A stretch of DNA of 64,000 bases from Alphaproteobacteria bacterium (GCA_037200445.1 JBBCGH010000001.1:4585162-4649161); one strand, 5' to 3'; positions 1 to 8,883 are shown, counted from the first letter of the stretch. Notes: a model not told the origin generated them from the letters alone. Made by a program: numbers and translations.

Positions 1-844
1 CATTGAGCGAAACGCGGGTGCGGCGCACGTCGTCGAGCGAGAAGCTGCGGTCGAACAGGCGGATGAACGGACCGATCGCGGTCGACGCGTTGTTGTCCTT
101 GGCCTTGGAGAGGAGCAGCGCCGAGCGGCCTTCGACATCGCGCAGGTTCACGTCGTTGCCGAGCGTCGCGCCGACTATTTTTCCCTTCGACGTGGCGACG
201 ACCACGACCTCGGGCTCCGGATTGTTCCAGGTCGATGACGCCAGGACGCCGATCGACATCCCGGTGCCGACGGCCGACATGATCTGGCACTTGGTGAAGA
301 TCTCGGCGTCCGGCCCGATGCCGACCTCGAGATATTGCGACCACAGGCCTTTGGCCTGCAGCAGCTTCTTCAGTTCGGCCGCCTGCGGCGAGCCCGGCTT
401 GATCTTCTCGACCGCGCCACCGAGCGCGCCTTCCACCTCCTTGCGCGCAACGGCCGCGCGCTCCGGCGCGCCGCGCGCCTGCTCCTCGATCACGCGTTCG
501 AGAAGCGAGATCGCGAAGGTGACGCCCGCGGCCTTCACGGCCTGCAGGTCGACCGGCGCGAGCAGCCAAGGATTTTTCGGATCGCGCTTGTCTTCTGCCG
601 TGTTGGCGAGGATCGCGTCGAGATCGCCGATGCGGTCCGCGTGGGCGCCCGCGACCGACGCGGCGGGATCCGCCGACTCACAGAGATCGCGCATCGTCGC
701 GAACGAACGTGAGATGTCGAACACGCCATCGTGGCGGACGGCGACGACGGACGGGCCGCCGAGGTCGGGGCGCCACACGCGACCCACCAGGGTGCCAGAG
801 GGGAAGTCTGTGGGAAGGGTGGATTTGAGGTCGAGGTCCATCAT
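1..844 (-). CDS. fumarylacetoacetate hydrolase family protein, C-terminus cut by window edge
   Basis: The first 281 residues are visible; the 3' end lies outside the window. FAH-family enzymes are metal-dependent and cleave or hydrate 2-keto acids. Visible family marks are the E-P-E metal-binding pair at about residues 210-212, then GNDVNLRDxEGRSALLL and KAKDNNAST (about 229-255). This wording is typical of the AraD1-like group (2-keto-3-deoxy-sugar-acid dehydratase/hydrolase relatives) and not of true fumarylacetoacetase. Two adjacent ATG codons (844 and 841) are possible starts and neither has a strong ribosome site. The substrate is not shown by the sequence; nearby solute-importer genes would fit catabolism of a sugar acid or related compound. 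Confidence 0.85.
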   Translation of the reverse strand, partial: MMDLDLKSTLPTDFPSGTLVGRVWRPDLGGPSVVAVRHDGVFDISRSFATMRDLCESADPAASVAGAHADRIGDLDAILANTAEDKRDPKNPWLLAPVDLQAVKAAGVTFAISLLERVIEEQARGAPERAAVARKEVEGALGGAVEKIKPGSPQAAELKKLLQAKGLWSQYLEVGIGPDAEIFTKCQIMSAVGTGMSIGVLASSTWNNPEPEVVVVATSKGKIVGATLGNDVNLRDVEGRSALLLSKAKDNNASTAIGPFIRLFDRSFSLDDVRRTRVSLN

Positions 845-987
845 CTGTGTCCCGCACGCGGTGCAGCGCGCAAGCGGTGCACCGCAGATGCGGGACCCCG
901 GTTTCTTGCGCTGTCATGAGCAACCGGGGTCCCGGGTCAGCAGCGCATCATTTCATGCTGCGCGGCGCCCGGGACACACGACAGTAT
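845..987. repeat. extragenic palindromic repeat, family A copy 1
   Basis: This gap has no gene. It is a dispersed repeat with inverted halves around GTCCCGC/GCGGGAC and ends in TCAGCAGCGCATCATTTCAT followed by CCCGGGACAC. Nearly the same text recurs at 17658-17844, 21583-21725 and 45640-45783, always between genes and in both orientations. Confidence 0.8.
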
Positions 988-1990
988 CTAACTCCCCACC
1001 AGCGCCTCCGGGAAGAACATGTCCTTCCAGTCCTTCGGTGGATTCTTCAGCGTGCCGGTCTTCGCCATGAAGTCCACGAACGCGCGAATACCACCGACCC
1101 GGTTGTTGTACTGGATCTCCGGGTCCTTCAGCACCTCCATGATGTCGTCGACGGTCGTCTTCTCGCCCGACACCTTGAGGTAGATCTCCGCGCCCCTTGC
1201 GCTTGTCGGCGTTGATGACGTCGGTCGCCTCCTTCATGGCGGCGACGAAGGCGGCGAACAGCTTCGGATTGTCGGCTTTGAACTTCGACGTCGCGGCGAC
1301 GACGTTGAACGACATCGGATCGTCGCGGAACAAGTCGGCCGAATTCAAGAGCAGCTTGATGTTCGGGTTCTTCAGCTGCCGGTACTGGAACGGCGCGGAG
1401 GAAAAGTTCGCCGTGATCTCGCTCTGCCCGCCGAGCATCGCGGCGGTCGCGTCCGGGTGCGACATCGAGACCGTGAGGTGATCGAGCGCACCCCACTTCG
1501 CGTCGCCGAATTCCTTCGCGGCCGCCATCTGCAGGATGATCGCCTGATTGGAGACCTTCACGGCCGGCAGCGCGATACGGTGGTTCTCCTTGAAATCCTT
1601 CAGCAACTTGATCGCGGGGTCGCGCACCACCAGCATCAGCGGCGAGATGTTCAAGCCGAGCACGCCCTTCACCTCGTTCGCGGTGCCGCGCGTCTTTGAA
1701 TTGATCGTGATCATGCCGGGAATGCCGAGCGAGACGAAATCGACCGAGCCGGAGATCAGCGCGTCGTTCATCACGTCGGAGGAGCGGAACGTCGCCCATT
1801 CGGTGGTGATGTCGAGGCCTGCTGCCTTGGCGTGCTTCTCGACCAGCTTCAACTCCTGCATCACCATGTACTGCATGTAGCCGACGCCGAATTGCTTGGC
1901 GACGCGCACCACATTGGCTTCCGCAGACGCAGGGCGCGGAAACACGAGGCCAGCCGCGAGCGCCGCGGCCGCCAGAAAGCGGCAAATCAT
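988..1990 (-). pseudogene. frameshifted ABC transporter substrate-binding protein (NMT1/TauA-like)
   Basis: Reads as a secreted periplasmic binding protein. A signal peptide covers about residues 1-23 (cleavage after ASA), and a type-2 binding-protein fold follows. The frame breaks after VINADKRK: continuing it gives unrelated, Arg/Gly-rich sequence, while the correct C-terminus (SGEKTTVDDIMEVLKDPE through MFFPEALVGS) lies in another frame. One extra G in the GGGG run at 1193-1196 (CCCC on the plus strand) explains this; deleting it restores NADKRKGAEIYLKVSGE. The intact paralogue at 38255-39253 has the matching NADKKAAAEVFLKSGE and ends MFFPDI, which confirms the expected reading. It is divergent from its presumed ATPase and permease partners. 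The base may be a real mutation or a homopolymer sequencing error. Confidence 0.85.
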
Positions 1991-2109
1991 GAAACTCTCT
2001 CCCTCATGCGCACGGCAACGTGCGTGCGACTTCTCTTGAGCCGACCATACTACAACGGCTAGGGTCGGCCAGTACGACGCGGGGCCAGCCCGCGCATGGG
2101 GAATAGAGA

Positions 2110-2932
2110 ATGGACGCGGCCGCTCGGGGAACAGGCAACGCGCCGCTGCTCGCGGTCGATAACGTCACGCTGCAGTACAAGACCGAGCAGCATCTGGTCA
2201 CCGCCACCTATCGCGTCGGGTTCGAGGTCTTCGCAGGCGAGCGCTACGTGGTGCTCGGCCCCTCGGGGTGCGGCAAATCGACCATCCTGAAAGCGGGTGG
2301 CGGGTTTCATGCAGCCGGTCGAGGGCGAAATCCGGCTCAGCGGCAAGCAGATCAAGCAGCCCGGCTCCGACCGGATGATGGTGTTCCAGGAGTTCGACCA
2401 GTTGCTGCCCTGGAAGACCGTGCTCGGCAACGTGCTTTTCCCGTTGCTGGTGAATCGGCGCATGCCCAAGGCCGAAGCGACCGAGCATGCGCGCGAACTG
2501 CTCGCCAAGGTGAACCTGGCGCGCTTCGAGAACATCTATCCGCACATGCTTTCGGGCGGCATGAAGCAGCGCGTGGCGATCGCGCGCGCGCTCGCCATGG
2601 AGCCGGCGGTGCTCTTGATGGACGAGCCCTTCGCGGCGCTCGACGCGCTAACGAGGCGGAAAATGCAGGAAGAGCTCAAGACGCTGTGGGACGATGTCGG
2701 TTTCACGGTGCTGTTCGTCACGCACTCGATCGAAGAGGCGATTTTGGTCGGCAGCCGTATCCTGGTGCTCTCGCCCCACCCCGGGCGCGTGAAGGCCGAG
2801 CTCAACGCCGATCACTTGAATTTCAGCGACATTGGCACGCCCGCTTTCGAGAAGCTGCACCGGCGCATCCACGATCTGCTGTTCGCCGACAGGATCGAAA
2901 CCGCGCTCGCCACGGAGACGCACAATGGTTGA
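2110..2932 (+). pseudogene. frameshifted ABC transporter ATP-binding protein (TauB/SsuB-like)
   Basis: Cytoplasmic ATPase of a nitrate/sulfonate/taurine-type importer. The first frame encodes residues 1 to about 62, including Walker A (GPSGCGKST). The rest lies one frame away: Q-loop FQEFDQLLPW, signature LSGGMKQR, Walker B LLMDEPFAALD and H-loop VTHS. The switch is at the GGG run at 2295-2297, where one extra G turns KAVAGFMQPVEG into KAGGGFHAAG. Without a correction the protein would end in nonsense just after Walker A. The 3' end overlaps the permease start by 8 bases. With the divergent frameshifted binding protein this makes two broken genes in one transporter locus. Confidence 0.85.
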
Positions 2933-3815
2933 GGCACACCGCGTTGTCCGCATGGAGCCGCCGCGCCGGCCCGAGCGTCTGATCGAACTCGACACGATGG
3001 GTACGGTCGGCGATGCCGCACGGCCCCTCTCGATACCCGAGCGGCTGTTGCAGATCACCGGAGTCCGTCGGCTGATCGTGGTCGTGGTGCTGTGCCTTGC
3101 CTGGCAGATCTACGCGATGTGGCTCAACAACAACCTGCTGTTCCCGACGCTCGGAGAAACGCTGGAGGCGCTCTACGATGCGCTAGTGAACGGGCCGCTG
3201 ATCCAGCGCACCCTCACCTCGCTGCAGATCCTGCTGATGGGTTACGCGCTGGGGCTTGCGATCGCCGGCATCTTCACGACACTCGCGATCACCACCCGCG
3301 CCGGCACGGATCTGCTCTCGACGCTGACCGCGATGTTCAACCCGCTGCCCGCCATCGCGCTGCTACCCCTCGCGTTGCTATGGTTCGGGCTTGGCGCGAA
3401 GAGCCTGGTGTTCGTCATCATCCATTCGGTGTTGTGGGCGGTCGCGCTGAACACGCATTCGGGCTTCACGTCGGTCTCACCGACCTTGCGCATGGCGGGG
3501 CAGAACTGCGGGCTGCGCGGGATTTCCTATGTGGCGTTCCTGCTGGTGCCGGCGGCATTTCCCTCGATCCTCACGGGCCTGAAGATCGGCTGGGCCTTCG
3601 CGTGGCGCACGCTGATCGCCGCCGAGCTCGTGTTCGGCGTCTCGTCGCGTTCCGGCGGGCTTGGCTGGTTCATCTTCGAGAACCGCAACCAGCTCGAAAT
3701 CCCTTCGGTGTTCGCGGGCTTGCTCACCGTCATTCTGATCGGGCTGGTGGTCGAGAGCGTGATCTTCCGCTCGATCGAGAACGTGACGATCCGGCGGTGG
3801 GGGATGCAATCGTAG
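2925..3815 (+). CDS. ABC transporter permease (TauC/SsuC-like)
   Basis: Inner-membrane permease of the same importer, about 296 residues. ATG 2925 overlaps the ATPase stop (2930-2932), which is typical translational coupling and decides the start. After a roughly 45-residue cytoplasmic N-terminus there are about six hydrophobic segments beginning near LIVVVVLCLAWQIYAMW. The cytoplasmic EAA-like loop is present (MAGQNCGLRGISYVAFLLVPAAFPSILTG). The gene is intact although its two partner genes are frameshifted, so transport would need them corrected or supplied by paralogues such as the 42973-46593 system. Confidence 0.88.
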   Translation: MVEAHRVVRMEPPRRPERLIELDTMGTVGDAARPLSIPERLLQITGVRRLIVVVVLCLAWQIYAMWLNNNLLFPTLGETLEALYDALVNGPLIQRTLTSLQILLMGYALGLAIAGIFTTLAITTRAGTDLLSTLTAMFNPLPAIALLPLALLWFGLGAKSLVFVIIHSVLWAVALNTHSGFTSVSPTLRMAGQNCGLRGISYVAFLLVPAAFPSILTGLKIGWAFAWRTLIAAELVFGVSSRSGGLGWFIFENRNQLEIPSVFAGLLTVILIGLVVESVIFRSIENVTIRRWGMQS

Positions 3816-3819
3816 CCTG

Positions 3820-4065
3820 TCACTTCATCCACAGCCACGGATTCCACGCACGCTTGGAGATCTTCTGTTCGATCTCGCCGTTCGCATAGATCGAGCGCGC
3901 GCCCTTGGAAGTCCACGCACGGCGCTCACCCTGCGCGCCCTTGCGAGTGGACAACAGGATCGCGCCCTCGCGCCGCAGCGGCACCACCGGCTTCCAGCGC
4001 CGCGCCAGCAACCGAAACAACGGGATGTCTTCCGCCCCGGGATCGCCTTTGACTCCGCCAAGCAT
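3820..4065 (-). CDS. small conserved hypothetical protein (81 aa)
   Basis: A basic, Trp-rich small protein ending SKRAWNPWLWMK. It has no signal peptide or membrane helix. Support for a real gene is the strong ribosome site GGAGGAG ending 3-4 bases before ATG 4065, and coding-like composition between two clearly real genes. It converges on the permease gene with a 4-base gap. A perfect inverted repeat TTCGAAT-3-ATTCGAA lies upstream at 4181-4197 and could be a regulatory site. I do not recognise a named family, and no function can be assigned. Confidence 0.5.
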   Translation of the reverse strand: MLGGVKGDPGAEDIPLFRLLARRWKPVVPLRREGAILLSTRKGAQGERRAWTSKGARSIYANGEIEQKISKRAWNPWLWMK

Positions 4066-4249
4066 GGGCTCCTCCGCCGCCTCACAGTGATTGTGTCGGA
4101 GGCGGCACCCTGACTATCCGGCAGCGCCTTGAAAGGGCGGTAAAATGAGACGGGCGAAACACCGCGAAACTGATGACTCATTCGAATCAAATTCGAACAA
4201 TCATTTGGGCGCCCCCGCAGAAACGCGCTCGGTCAATGCGCAGGGGCTT

Positions 4250-5365
4250 TCAGTTCGGAGATGCCTTCAAGCCGCATGCCGTCAAACGCGCAATACTGGC
4301 GTTGTCGTTCCCAACCCAATCCGTGAATTTTTTGTGAGCCGCTTTCTCGATCACGCTGTACGTATCGACGGTAATCGGGTTCGCATATGGCTCGCCTCGA
4401 AAAATGACGACATCGAACTTCTTTTTCCGGTCATACCAGTCCGTGGGAGGCCGGTCGGGCTTGTCCTTTTTTGACTGAGAAACATAAGTCGGCGGCTCCT
4501 TCTTTCCCTCGGATCTCATCAGCAACCCGATCGAAGCCTCTCCGAGCTTTCCGTTCGGCCCGGTGTCGCCGATGAGTGCAAAGATCGGCGCGTCGCCCGG
4601 CTTCCGGCTCAACAGGGCGACGAGATCGCCCGGAGCGAGATCGGGTCCGTTCGCCTGCTTCAGGTACGCGCAGGTCTTCGGATTGTCCGCCCGGTATGTC
4701 TTGGTCCAGCACTGCGGCACCACGATGAACGGGACGAGCGAGTCGAGCCACTTTTTCTGTTCGCACGCCGTGCTTGCGACACCCGATGGAAAGGTCTTGG
4801 ACACGAGATACGCGCCGTTCTCATCGATGCAGGGCGCCTCCTTGTCCTTCATCTCGATGCCCGCGGTAGCGGCCAGACGGGTACCGTCTGCAGGGAGCCA
4901 GTTCTCCGCCTGCGACTTTTGGAAGGCGGCGGCTACCTTCGAACAGGAACTATCGTCGACAACCCTGTATCCCCCCTGACCATCCGGCACGCGCATCTTT
5001 ACGCCATAACAAAGTCTGTCCATCGCGCACCCCAGCACCACGGGATCCTTGCCGATATTTTCCGGATGAAGGTCCGGATTGCATAGCTCTCCCATTGGAT
5101 CCTTCGCACTGTAGGTGTGCGCCGATCCATCGGCGTCGACGGCCATGAATTCGCTGAAAACGACGACGTTGTTATCGAACAGAACCGTCCGGTTGCTCTG
5201 GACCGTTTTGTTCTCGTTGAGCTGATCGTCCCACACCGGGTCGGAATCCGGTTGCAGAAAGCTCGACGTGAGTGGGCACGCGTTCGGCGCAGCCGCGACT
5301 GGGCGCGACCAAGCGCCCATGGCGAACAGGACCAACCCAATTTGCAAAGCCGGCGATTTCATCAT
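4250..5365 (-). CDS. secreted glycoside hydrolase family 75 (chitosanase)-like protein
   Basis: A 371-residue exported protein. Start ATG 5365 is chosen over an upstream in-frame codon (5446) because TGAGGA precedes it and a signal peptide follows directly (hydrophobic IGLVLFAMGAW, cleavage near VAAA). The mature part has GH75-like wording: DGAxxxYS near the front, YLVSKTF, LVPFIVVP, LAPGDLVALL and the block IGDTGPNGKLGEASIGL, which resembles the fungal chitosanase active-site region. The Asp-Glu spacing differs from what I recall for the fungal enzyme, so catalysis is not proven. Eight or more Cys residues suggest disulphides. Wording and base use look less GC-biased than the neighbours, which hints at transfer. 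It could instead be a non-catalytic relative. Confidence 0.55.
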   Translation of the reverse strand: MMKSPALQIGLVLFAMGAWSRPVAAAPNACPLTSSFLQPDSDPVWDDQLNENKTVQSNRTVLFDNNVVVFSEFMAVDADGSAHTYSAKDPMGELCNPDLHPENIGKDPVVLGCAMDRLCYGVKMRVPDGQGGYRVVDDSSCSKVAAAFQKSQAENWLPADGTRLAATAGIEMKDKEAPCIDENGAYLVSKTFPSGVASTACEQKKWLDSLVPFIVVPQCWTKTYRADNPKTCAYLKQANGPDLAPGDLVALLSRKPGDAPIFALIGDTGPNGKLGEASIGLLMRSEGKKEPPTYVSQSKKDKPDRPPTDWYDRKKKFDVVIFRGEPYANPITVDTYSVIEKAAHKKFTDWVGNDNASIARLTACGLKASPN

Positions 5366-5418
5366 TCTATCCTCAGTATCGACCTGGATAGAATTCCACC
5401 TTCGGGCGCGGAAGTCGA

Positions 5419-6192
5419 TCAGCCGATCCCGTACGGCTTCCCCCACGCGAAACTGTCCACGGTCGGCCCGCCCGGGACGTATTCGGCGCCGACCCAGCCC
5501 TTCCAGCCCATCGCGTCGATCGCGTCGAAGATCACCGGATAGTTCAGCTCCCCGGTCTGCGGCGGCGTGCGCGACGGCGGTCCGGCGAACTGCACGTGCC
5601 CGACCAACGGAAAGTGCGCCTCCATGCGCTTCAACACATCACCCTGCATCACCTGCACATGATAGAAGTCGTACATGATCTTCAGGTTCGGCTTGCCGAC
5701 CTTGGCGATGATGTCGGCGATGTGCTCGATGTGCGAGACGAAATAGCCGGGCCGGTCGCGCTGGTTGAGCGGCTCGAGCATCAGGAAGATGTTTTTCGCG
5801 GCCGCTTCGTCGCAGGCGCGCGTGAGATTTCCCACGATCACTTTCTCGGCGGCGGGGCGTTCGTTCGGCGGCACGACGCCGGACAGGACATGAATCGAGG
5901 TCCCGCCGATCGCCGTCACGTAGTCGAGCGCCTTGGTGAATAGCGTGGCGAATTCCCGCTCGCGGCCGGCAACGGCCGCAAGCCCCGCCTCGCCGCCTGC
6001 GCCGTTCGGGGAGTTGATGTTGAGCATCGTGAGACCATGCCGGTCGATCTCAGCCTTCACGGCCGACGGGGCGGCCTCATAAGGCAGCTGGAGCTCGATT
6101 GCCGGAAAGCCGGCCTTGGCGGCGGCGCCGATGCGCTCGATCAAAGGGTACTCGGTGAACAGGTGGCCGAGATTGGCGGAAAAGCGCGGCAT
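5419..6192 (-). CDS. hyi: hydroxypyruvate isomerase family TIM-barrel protein
   Basis: 257 residues, the normal length for Hyi/OtnI-type isomerases of the xylose-isomerase-like TIM-barrel fold. They interconvert hydroxypyruvate and tartronate semialdehyde, or 2-oxo-tetronates, using a divalent metal. Visible family motifs are LEPLNQRDRPGYF, NLKIMYDFYHVQVMQGD, HVQFAGPPSRxxPQTGELNY and AEYVPG. Metal-ligand candidates are the Glu in LEPLNQ, the Asp in MYDFYH, the His in GHVQFAG and the Glu in GAEY. ATG 6192 (MPRFSANLGHLF) is preferred to the GTG at 6270 because the family starts there. No glyoxylate carboligase or tartronate reductase is nearby, so the substrate is open. Confidence 0.8.
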   Translation of the reverse strand: MPRFSANLGHLFTEYPLIERIGAAAKAGFPAIELQLPYEAAPSAVKAEIDRHGLTMLNINSPNGAGGEAGLAAVAGREREFATLFTKALDYVTAIGGTSIHVLSGVVPPNERPAAEKVIVGNLTRACDEAAAKNIFLMLEPLNQRDRPGYFVSHIEHIADIIAKVGKPNLKIMYDFYHVQVMQGDVLKRMEAHFPLVGHVQFAGPPSRTPPQTGELNYPVIFDAIDAMGWKGWVGAEYVPGGPTVDSFAWGKPYGIG

Positions 6193-6264
6193 GGAGAGCT
6201 CTCGCTGGCTGGGAAAGGCGCGCGATTGTGCACAAACACGGGGGTTAGACCAATGGCGGAATCT

Positions 6265-6386
6265 GCCCACCGCCTTGTGGGCAACCGCCCCAATAAGCTC
6301 CCAACAGCCGCCTAGGCGGCCCGACGTAATCGCATAAGGCCCTCATTTTGCTTAAACCCATCGTTTCTGCCCACCGTTTTGGTGGG
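6265..6386. promoter_or_regulatory. three inverted repeats upstream of the HTH/methyltransferase gene
   Basis: In the 278-base gap between two genes lie GCCCAC-6-GTGGGC (6265-6282), the perfect 14-bp palindrome GCCGCCTAGGCGGC (6307-6320) and CCCACC-5-GGTGGG (6370-6386). The outer two share a CCCAC/GTGGG half-site, so they may be operators for the helix-turn-helix protein encoded downstream. Hairpins in the RNA are the alternative. No clear -35/-10 pair was picked out. Confidence 0.4.
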
Positions 6387-6470
6387 ATCATTTGTGGTTG
6401 ACCGGAATGGGTTCCGGGAGTTCGATTTCTACCCAAGGCCCGCCGGTGAACGGGCCACGAGGAAGCCGCC

Positions 6471-7880
6471 ATGAATGACGCGATCCTGCAGGAAATCTCC
6501 GATTTCTGCCGTCAGGTGGGGTTGGCGGAATCGACCTTCGGCCGCCGCGCCGTGAACGACGGCAAGCTCGCGAGCCGCCTGCGCAACGGCGGGCGCATCA
6601 CCACCGACACGCTCGACCGCATCCGCGGCTTCATGGCGAGTAACCGCGACAAGCCCGCGCTCTCGCGCCCGCTGGTGATCGAGCGCACCGCAGCGCTGCG
6701 CGCGCCGATGCGCAGCGAAGGCCCGGTGCCGATTGCGCACGCAGCGCGTCCCTCCGACCCGCTGCGCAACTTCCGCTTCTTCGACAACCGGCAAAAATAT
6801 CTGCTGTTCGTCAACACCTGCTCCGAGAAGTGGGTAGTGGCGAGCCGCGTCGGGCTGGAACTCGGCAACATCCACCCGCGTCCGCCCGCCGTCCGCGTGT
6901 TCGACGCCGGCGTCGGCGACGGTTCGGTGCTGGTGCGTTCGCTGCGCTCGATGCACGACCGTTTTCCGCATATGCCGTTCTATGCGGTCGGCAAGGAGAT
7001 CAGCCTCGAGGACATCCGCCTCACCTTGCAGAAGATGGCGGACCGTTTCCTCGAGCATCCGCAGACCGTGCTGGTGCTGACCAACCTCGCCTACGCGGAC
7101 GCGCCGTGGCTCGCGGTGAAATCCTTGAGCGCCGCCTCCAGCATGGTTTGGCACGAGCTGCCGCTCGCCGGATCGACCGCGCACCGGTTCGAGGAGCAGA
7201 TCATGGACCTCGAGCCGTTCCTGGCCGAGAACTGGAAGGCGGGGGTGAGCGCCAAGACCGGCAACCCGGTCTATGAGCGGCCGGTGGTGCTGGTGATCTA
7301 CCGCGACGACCACAAGTTCCTGCTCGACCCGATCATCCCCAAGCCCGGCGGCACGGTCGCGAACTACGACCTGATCATCGCGTCGCAGCCCTATCGGGCG
7401 CGCGCCTCGGTCGACTTCAAGGCAAAGCGCGTGATCGCACCGCTCGCCCGCGCGCTCGGTCCCGGCGGGCGGCTGCTTGCGATCCATTCCTACGGCAACG
7501 ATCCCGGCATGGAGATCATCCAGAAAGTCTGGCCGGGCGACAATCCGTTCACCACCGACCGCCACCAGATCCTCAAGGCCGTGAAGCACGAACTCGGTCC
7601 CGCAGGGCGCGACCTCAACTTCAACGCCTACGCGGACAACCGCTCGGTGTTCCGCTACGAGATGCACACGCTGCCCTCGGAGATTTCCGAATCGATCGGC
7701 ACATCGACCGCGTTCGCGGCCTGGAACGCCGCGATCTACGTGGCGCAGATCGAGGACGACCGGCTCGGCAACGTGGTGATCGACGGCCGCTATCTCGACG
7801 CGACCCGCGAGGTGCTGCGCAAGCACAACGGGCTGTGGTTCTACGACGAGTCGTATGTGATCTCGCGGCGAAGGGATTAG
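6471..7880 (+). CDS. HTH-like N-terminus fused to a SAM-dependent methyltransferase-like domain
   Basis: 469 residues. Residues about 1-65 look like a phage-repressor or Cro-type helix-turn-helix (FCRQVGLAESTFGRRAVNDG, then LDRIRGFM). Residues about 130-330 look like a Rossmann methyltransferase: VFDAGVGDGSVL matches motif I (GxGxG), followed by YAVGKEIS and later GPGGRLLAIHSYG. The last third has no motif I recognise. The start is ATG 6471 with GAGG upstream. The gene stands alone and converges on the DUF1989 gene with a 4-base overlap of the ends. It could be an autoregulated nucleic-acid or small-molecule methyltransferase; the target is unknown. Confidence 0.6.
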   Translation: MNDAILQEISDFCRQVGLAESTFGRRAVNDGKLASRLRNGGRITTDTLDRIRGFMASNRDKPALSRPLVIERTAALRAPMRSEGPVPIAHAARPSDPLRNFRFFDNRQKYLLFVNTCSEKWVVASRVGLELGNIHPRPPAVRVFDAGVGDGSVLVRSLRSMHDRFPHMPFYAVGKEISLEDIRLTLQKMADRFLEHPQTVLVLTNLAYADAPWLAVKSLSAASSMVWHELPLAGSTAHRFEEQIMDLEPFLAENWKAGVSAKTGNPVYERPVVLVIYRDDHKFLLDPIIPKPGGTVANYDLIIASQPYRARASVDFKAKRVIAPLARALGPGGRLLAIHSYGNDPGMEIIQKVWPGDNPFTTDRHQILKAVKHELGPAGRDLNFNAYADNRSVFRYEMHTLPSEISESIGTSTAFAAWNAAIYVAQIEDDRLGNVVIDGRYLDATREVLRKHNGLWFYDESYVISRRRD

Positions 7881-8737
7881 GCGCCGTGCGTGCCGGAGTA
7901 CTGGCTGCGCTCCGCCGGTTTCCATCCTGACAGCGCGGCTTCGCTTGGCCGAAACACCTCGACCTTGAGCGGATAGCATTTCGCCTCGTCGCTCGAATGC
8001 GTGCCGCTGCAGTCGCCGCCGGGGCACGCCGAGAGCGCGCCCAGCAAATCCATCTCGGCGAAGAACTCGATGAAGTCGCCAGGCCGCACCGGGCTTGCCT
8101 TCATGAAGTACTGGTGCGTGTCGCGGGTGAGGCCGGTGCACATGAAGACGTTGAGCACGTCATGAATGTGCGGCTCGGCCTCCGCGAGCGGCAGGCCGGT
8201 GTGTGCGGAGAGCGCCCGCGTCAGGTTGGAATGGCAGCAGTGGTGATATTCGGTACGCGCGAGCAGAAGCTGCGTATAGGGATCGCAGCGCGTGCCGATC
8301 ACGTCGTGCACGCCGCCGCCGTCCGCGTCGAAGCCGTACCAGGACAGCGTGTCGTACGTGATCGTCGCCATGGGCCGCAGATGAGGCAGCGTGCTCCAGA
8401 GCCGGTCGCCGGTCGTCACATGCGTCGCGTGCAGCGCGCGCGTCTTGCCGGAGAAGAAGCGCTCGGAGAGGTCGTGCGCGTTCCACAGGTTCAGATCGCC
8501 GACCTGCGGACCCTCGATGCTGACGATCCGAAAGAAGTGCCCGGCCGGGACGCTGAACGTGCGCGCCTCGCGCGGCGGTACGATCGTCTCGGAGATTTTG
8601 GTGAGGCCGCGCCGCGCGCTCTCGTAGAACGCGCCGTCATAGGGCGGCAGCTTGTCGACGGTGTAGACGACGACCGGGCGTGCGGCCCGGCGCTCGGCTG
8701 CGTCGGGAGGGGGTGGGGGTTGTGAGGGATTTCTCAT
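7877..8737 (-). CDS. DUF1989 / urea carboxylase-associated family protein
   Basis: 286 residues of the DUF1989 (UAAP) family. Members often sit beside urea carboxylase or allophanate hydrolase, and their own activity is unsettled. Typical wording is present: VPAGHFFRIVSIEGPQVGDLNLWNAHDLSERF, TLSWYGFDADGGGVHDVIGTRCDPYT, CHSNLTRAL and SACPGGDCSGTHS. The conserved His, Asp and Cys residues suggest a metal site. ATG 8737 (MRNPSQPP) is preferred to one 19 codons upstream, whose leader reads through a palindromic repeat. No urea or guanidine genes lie nearby, so this is an orphan copy. Confidence 0.8.
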   Translation of the reverse strand: MRNPSQPPPPPDAAERRAARPVVVYTVDKLPPYDGAFYESARRGLTKISETIVPPREARTFSVPAGHFFRIVSIEGPQVGDLNLWNAHDLSERFFSGKTRALHATHVTTGDRLWSTLPHLRPMATITYDTLSWYGFDADGGGVHDVIGTRCDPYTQLLLARTEYHHCCHSNLTRALSAHTGLPLAEAEPHIHDVLNVFMCTGLTRDTHQYFMKASPVRPGDFIEFFAEMDLLGALSACPGGDCSGTHSSDEAKCYPLKVEVFRPSEAALSGWKPAERSQYSGTHGA

Positions 8738-8747
8738 GAGCGGGCCG

Positions 8748-8883
8748 TTGTGCCCTCTCCCCTTGAGGGAGAGGGCTGCTCGGAGATTCAGCATGGAATA
8801 ACGGATGAGGGGTACCCTTCGAGAGGCCGTTACCCCTCACCCGATCGAGTTCGTTGACCTTCCTGCGACGCCCTCTCCCTCAA
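8748..8883. repeat. extragenic palindromic repeat, family F, target of the transposon
   Basis: A gene-free stretch with CCCTCTCC/GGAGAGGG hairpins. A complete hairpin lies near 8753-8775. A second hairpin starts at 8871 and is cut in its loop by the transposon; its other half is at 12094-12108. The same CTCTCCCC/GGGGAGAG family recurs at 27615-27745. Confidence 0.75.

Noticed and set aside
3-1070. Long plus-strand open frame over the start of the window
   Set aside because: Its protein is Ser/Arg/Pro-rich with no family wording, while the minus strand encodes a clear FAH-family protein and a binding protein in the same DNA.
6429-8141. 570-codon minus-strand open frame opposite the methyltransferase-like gene
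   Set aside because: Composition is that of an antisense shadow in GC-rich DNA (Arg, His, Val, Gly). The plus strand has coherent motifs and a ribosome site.
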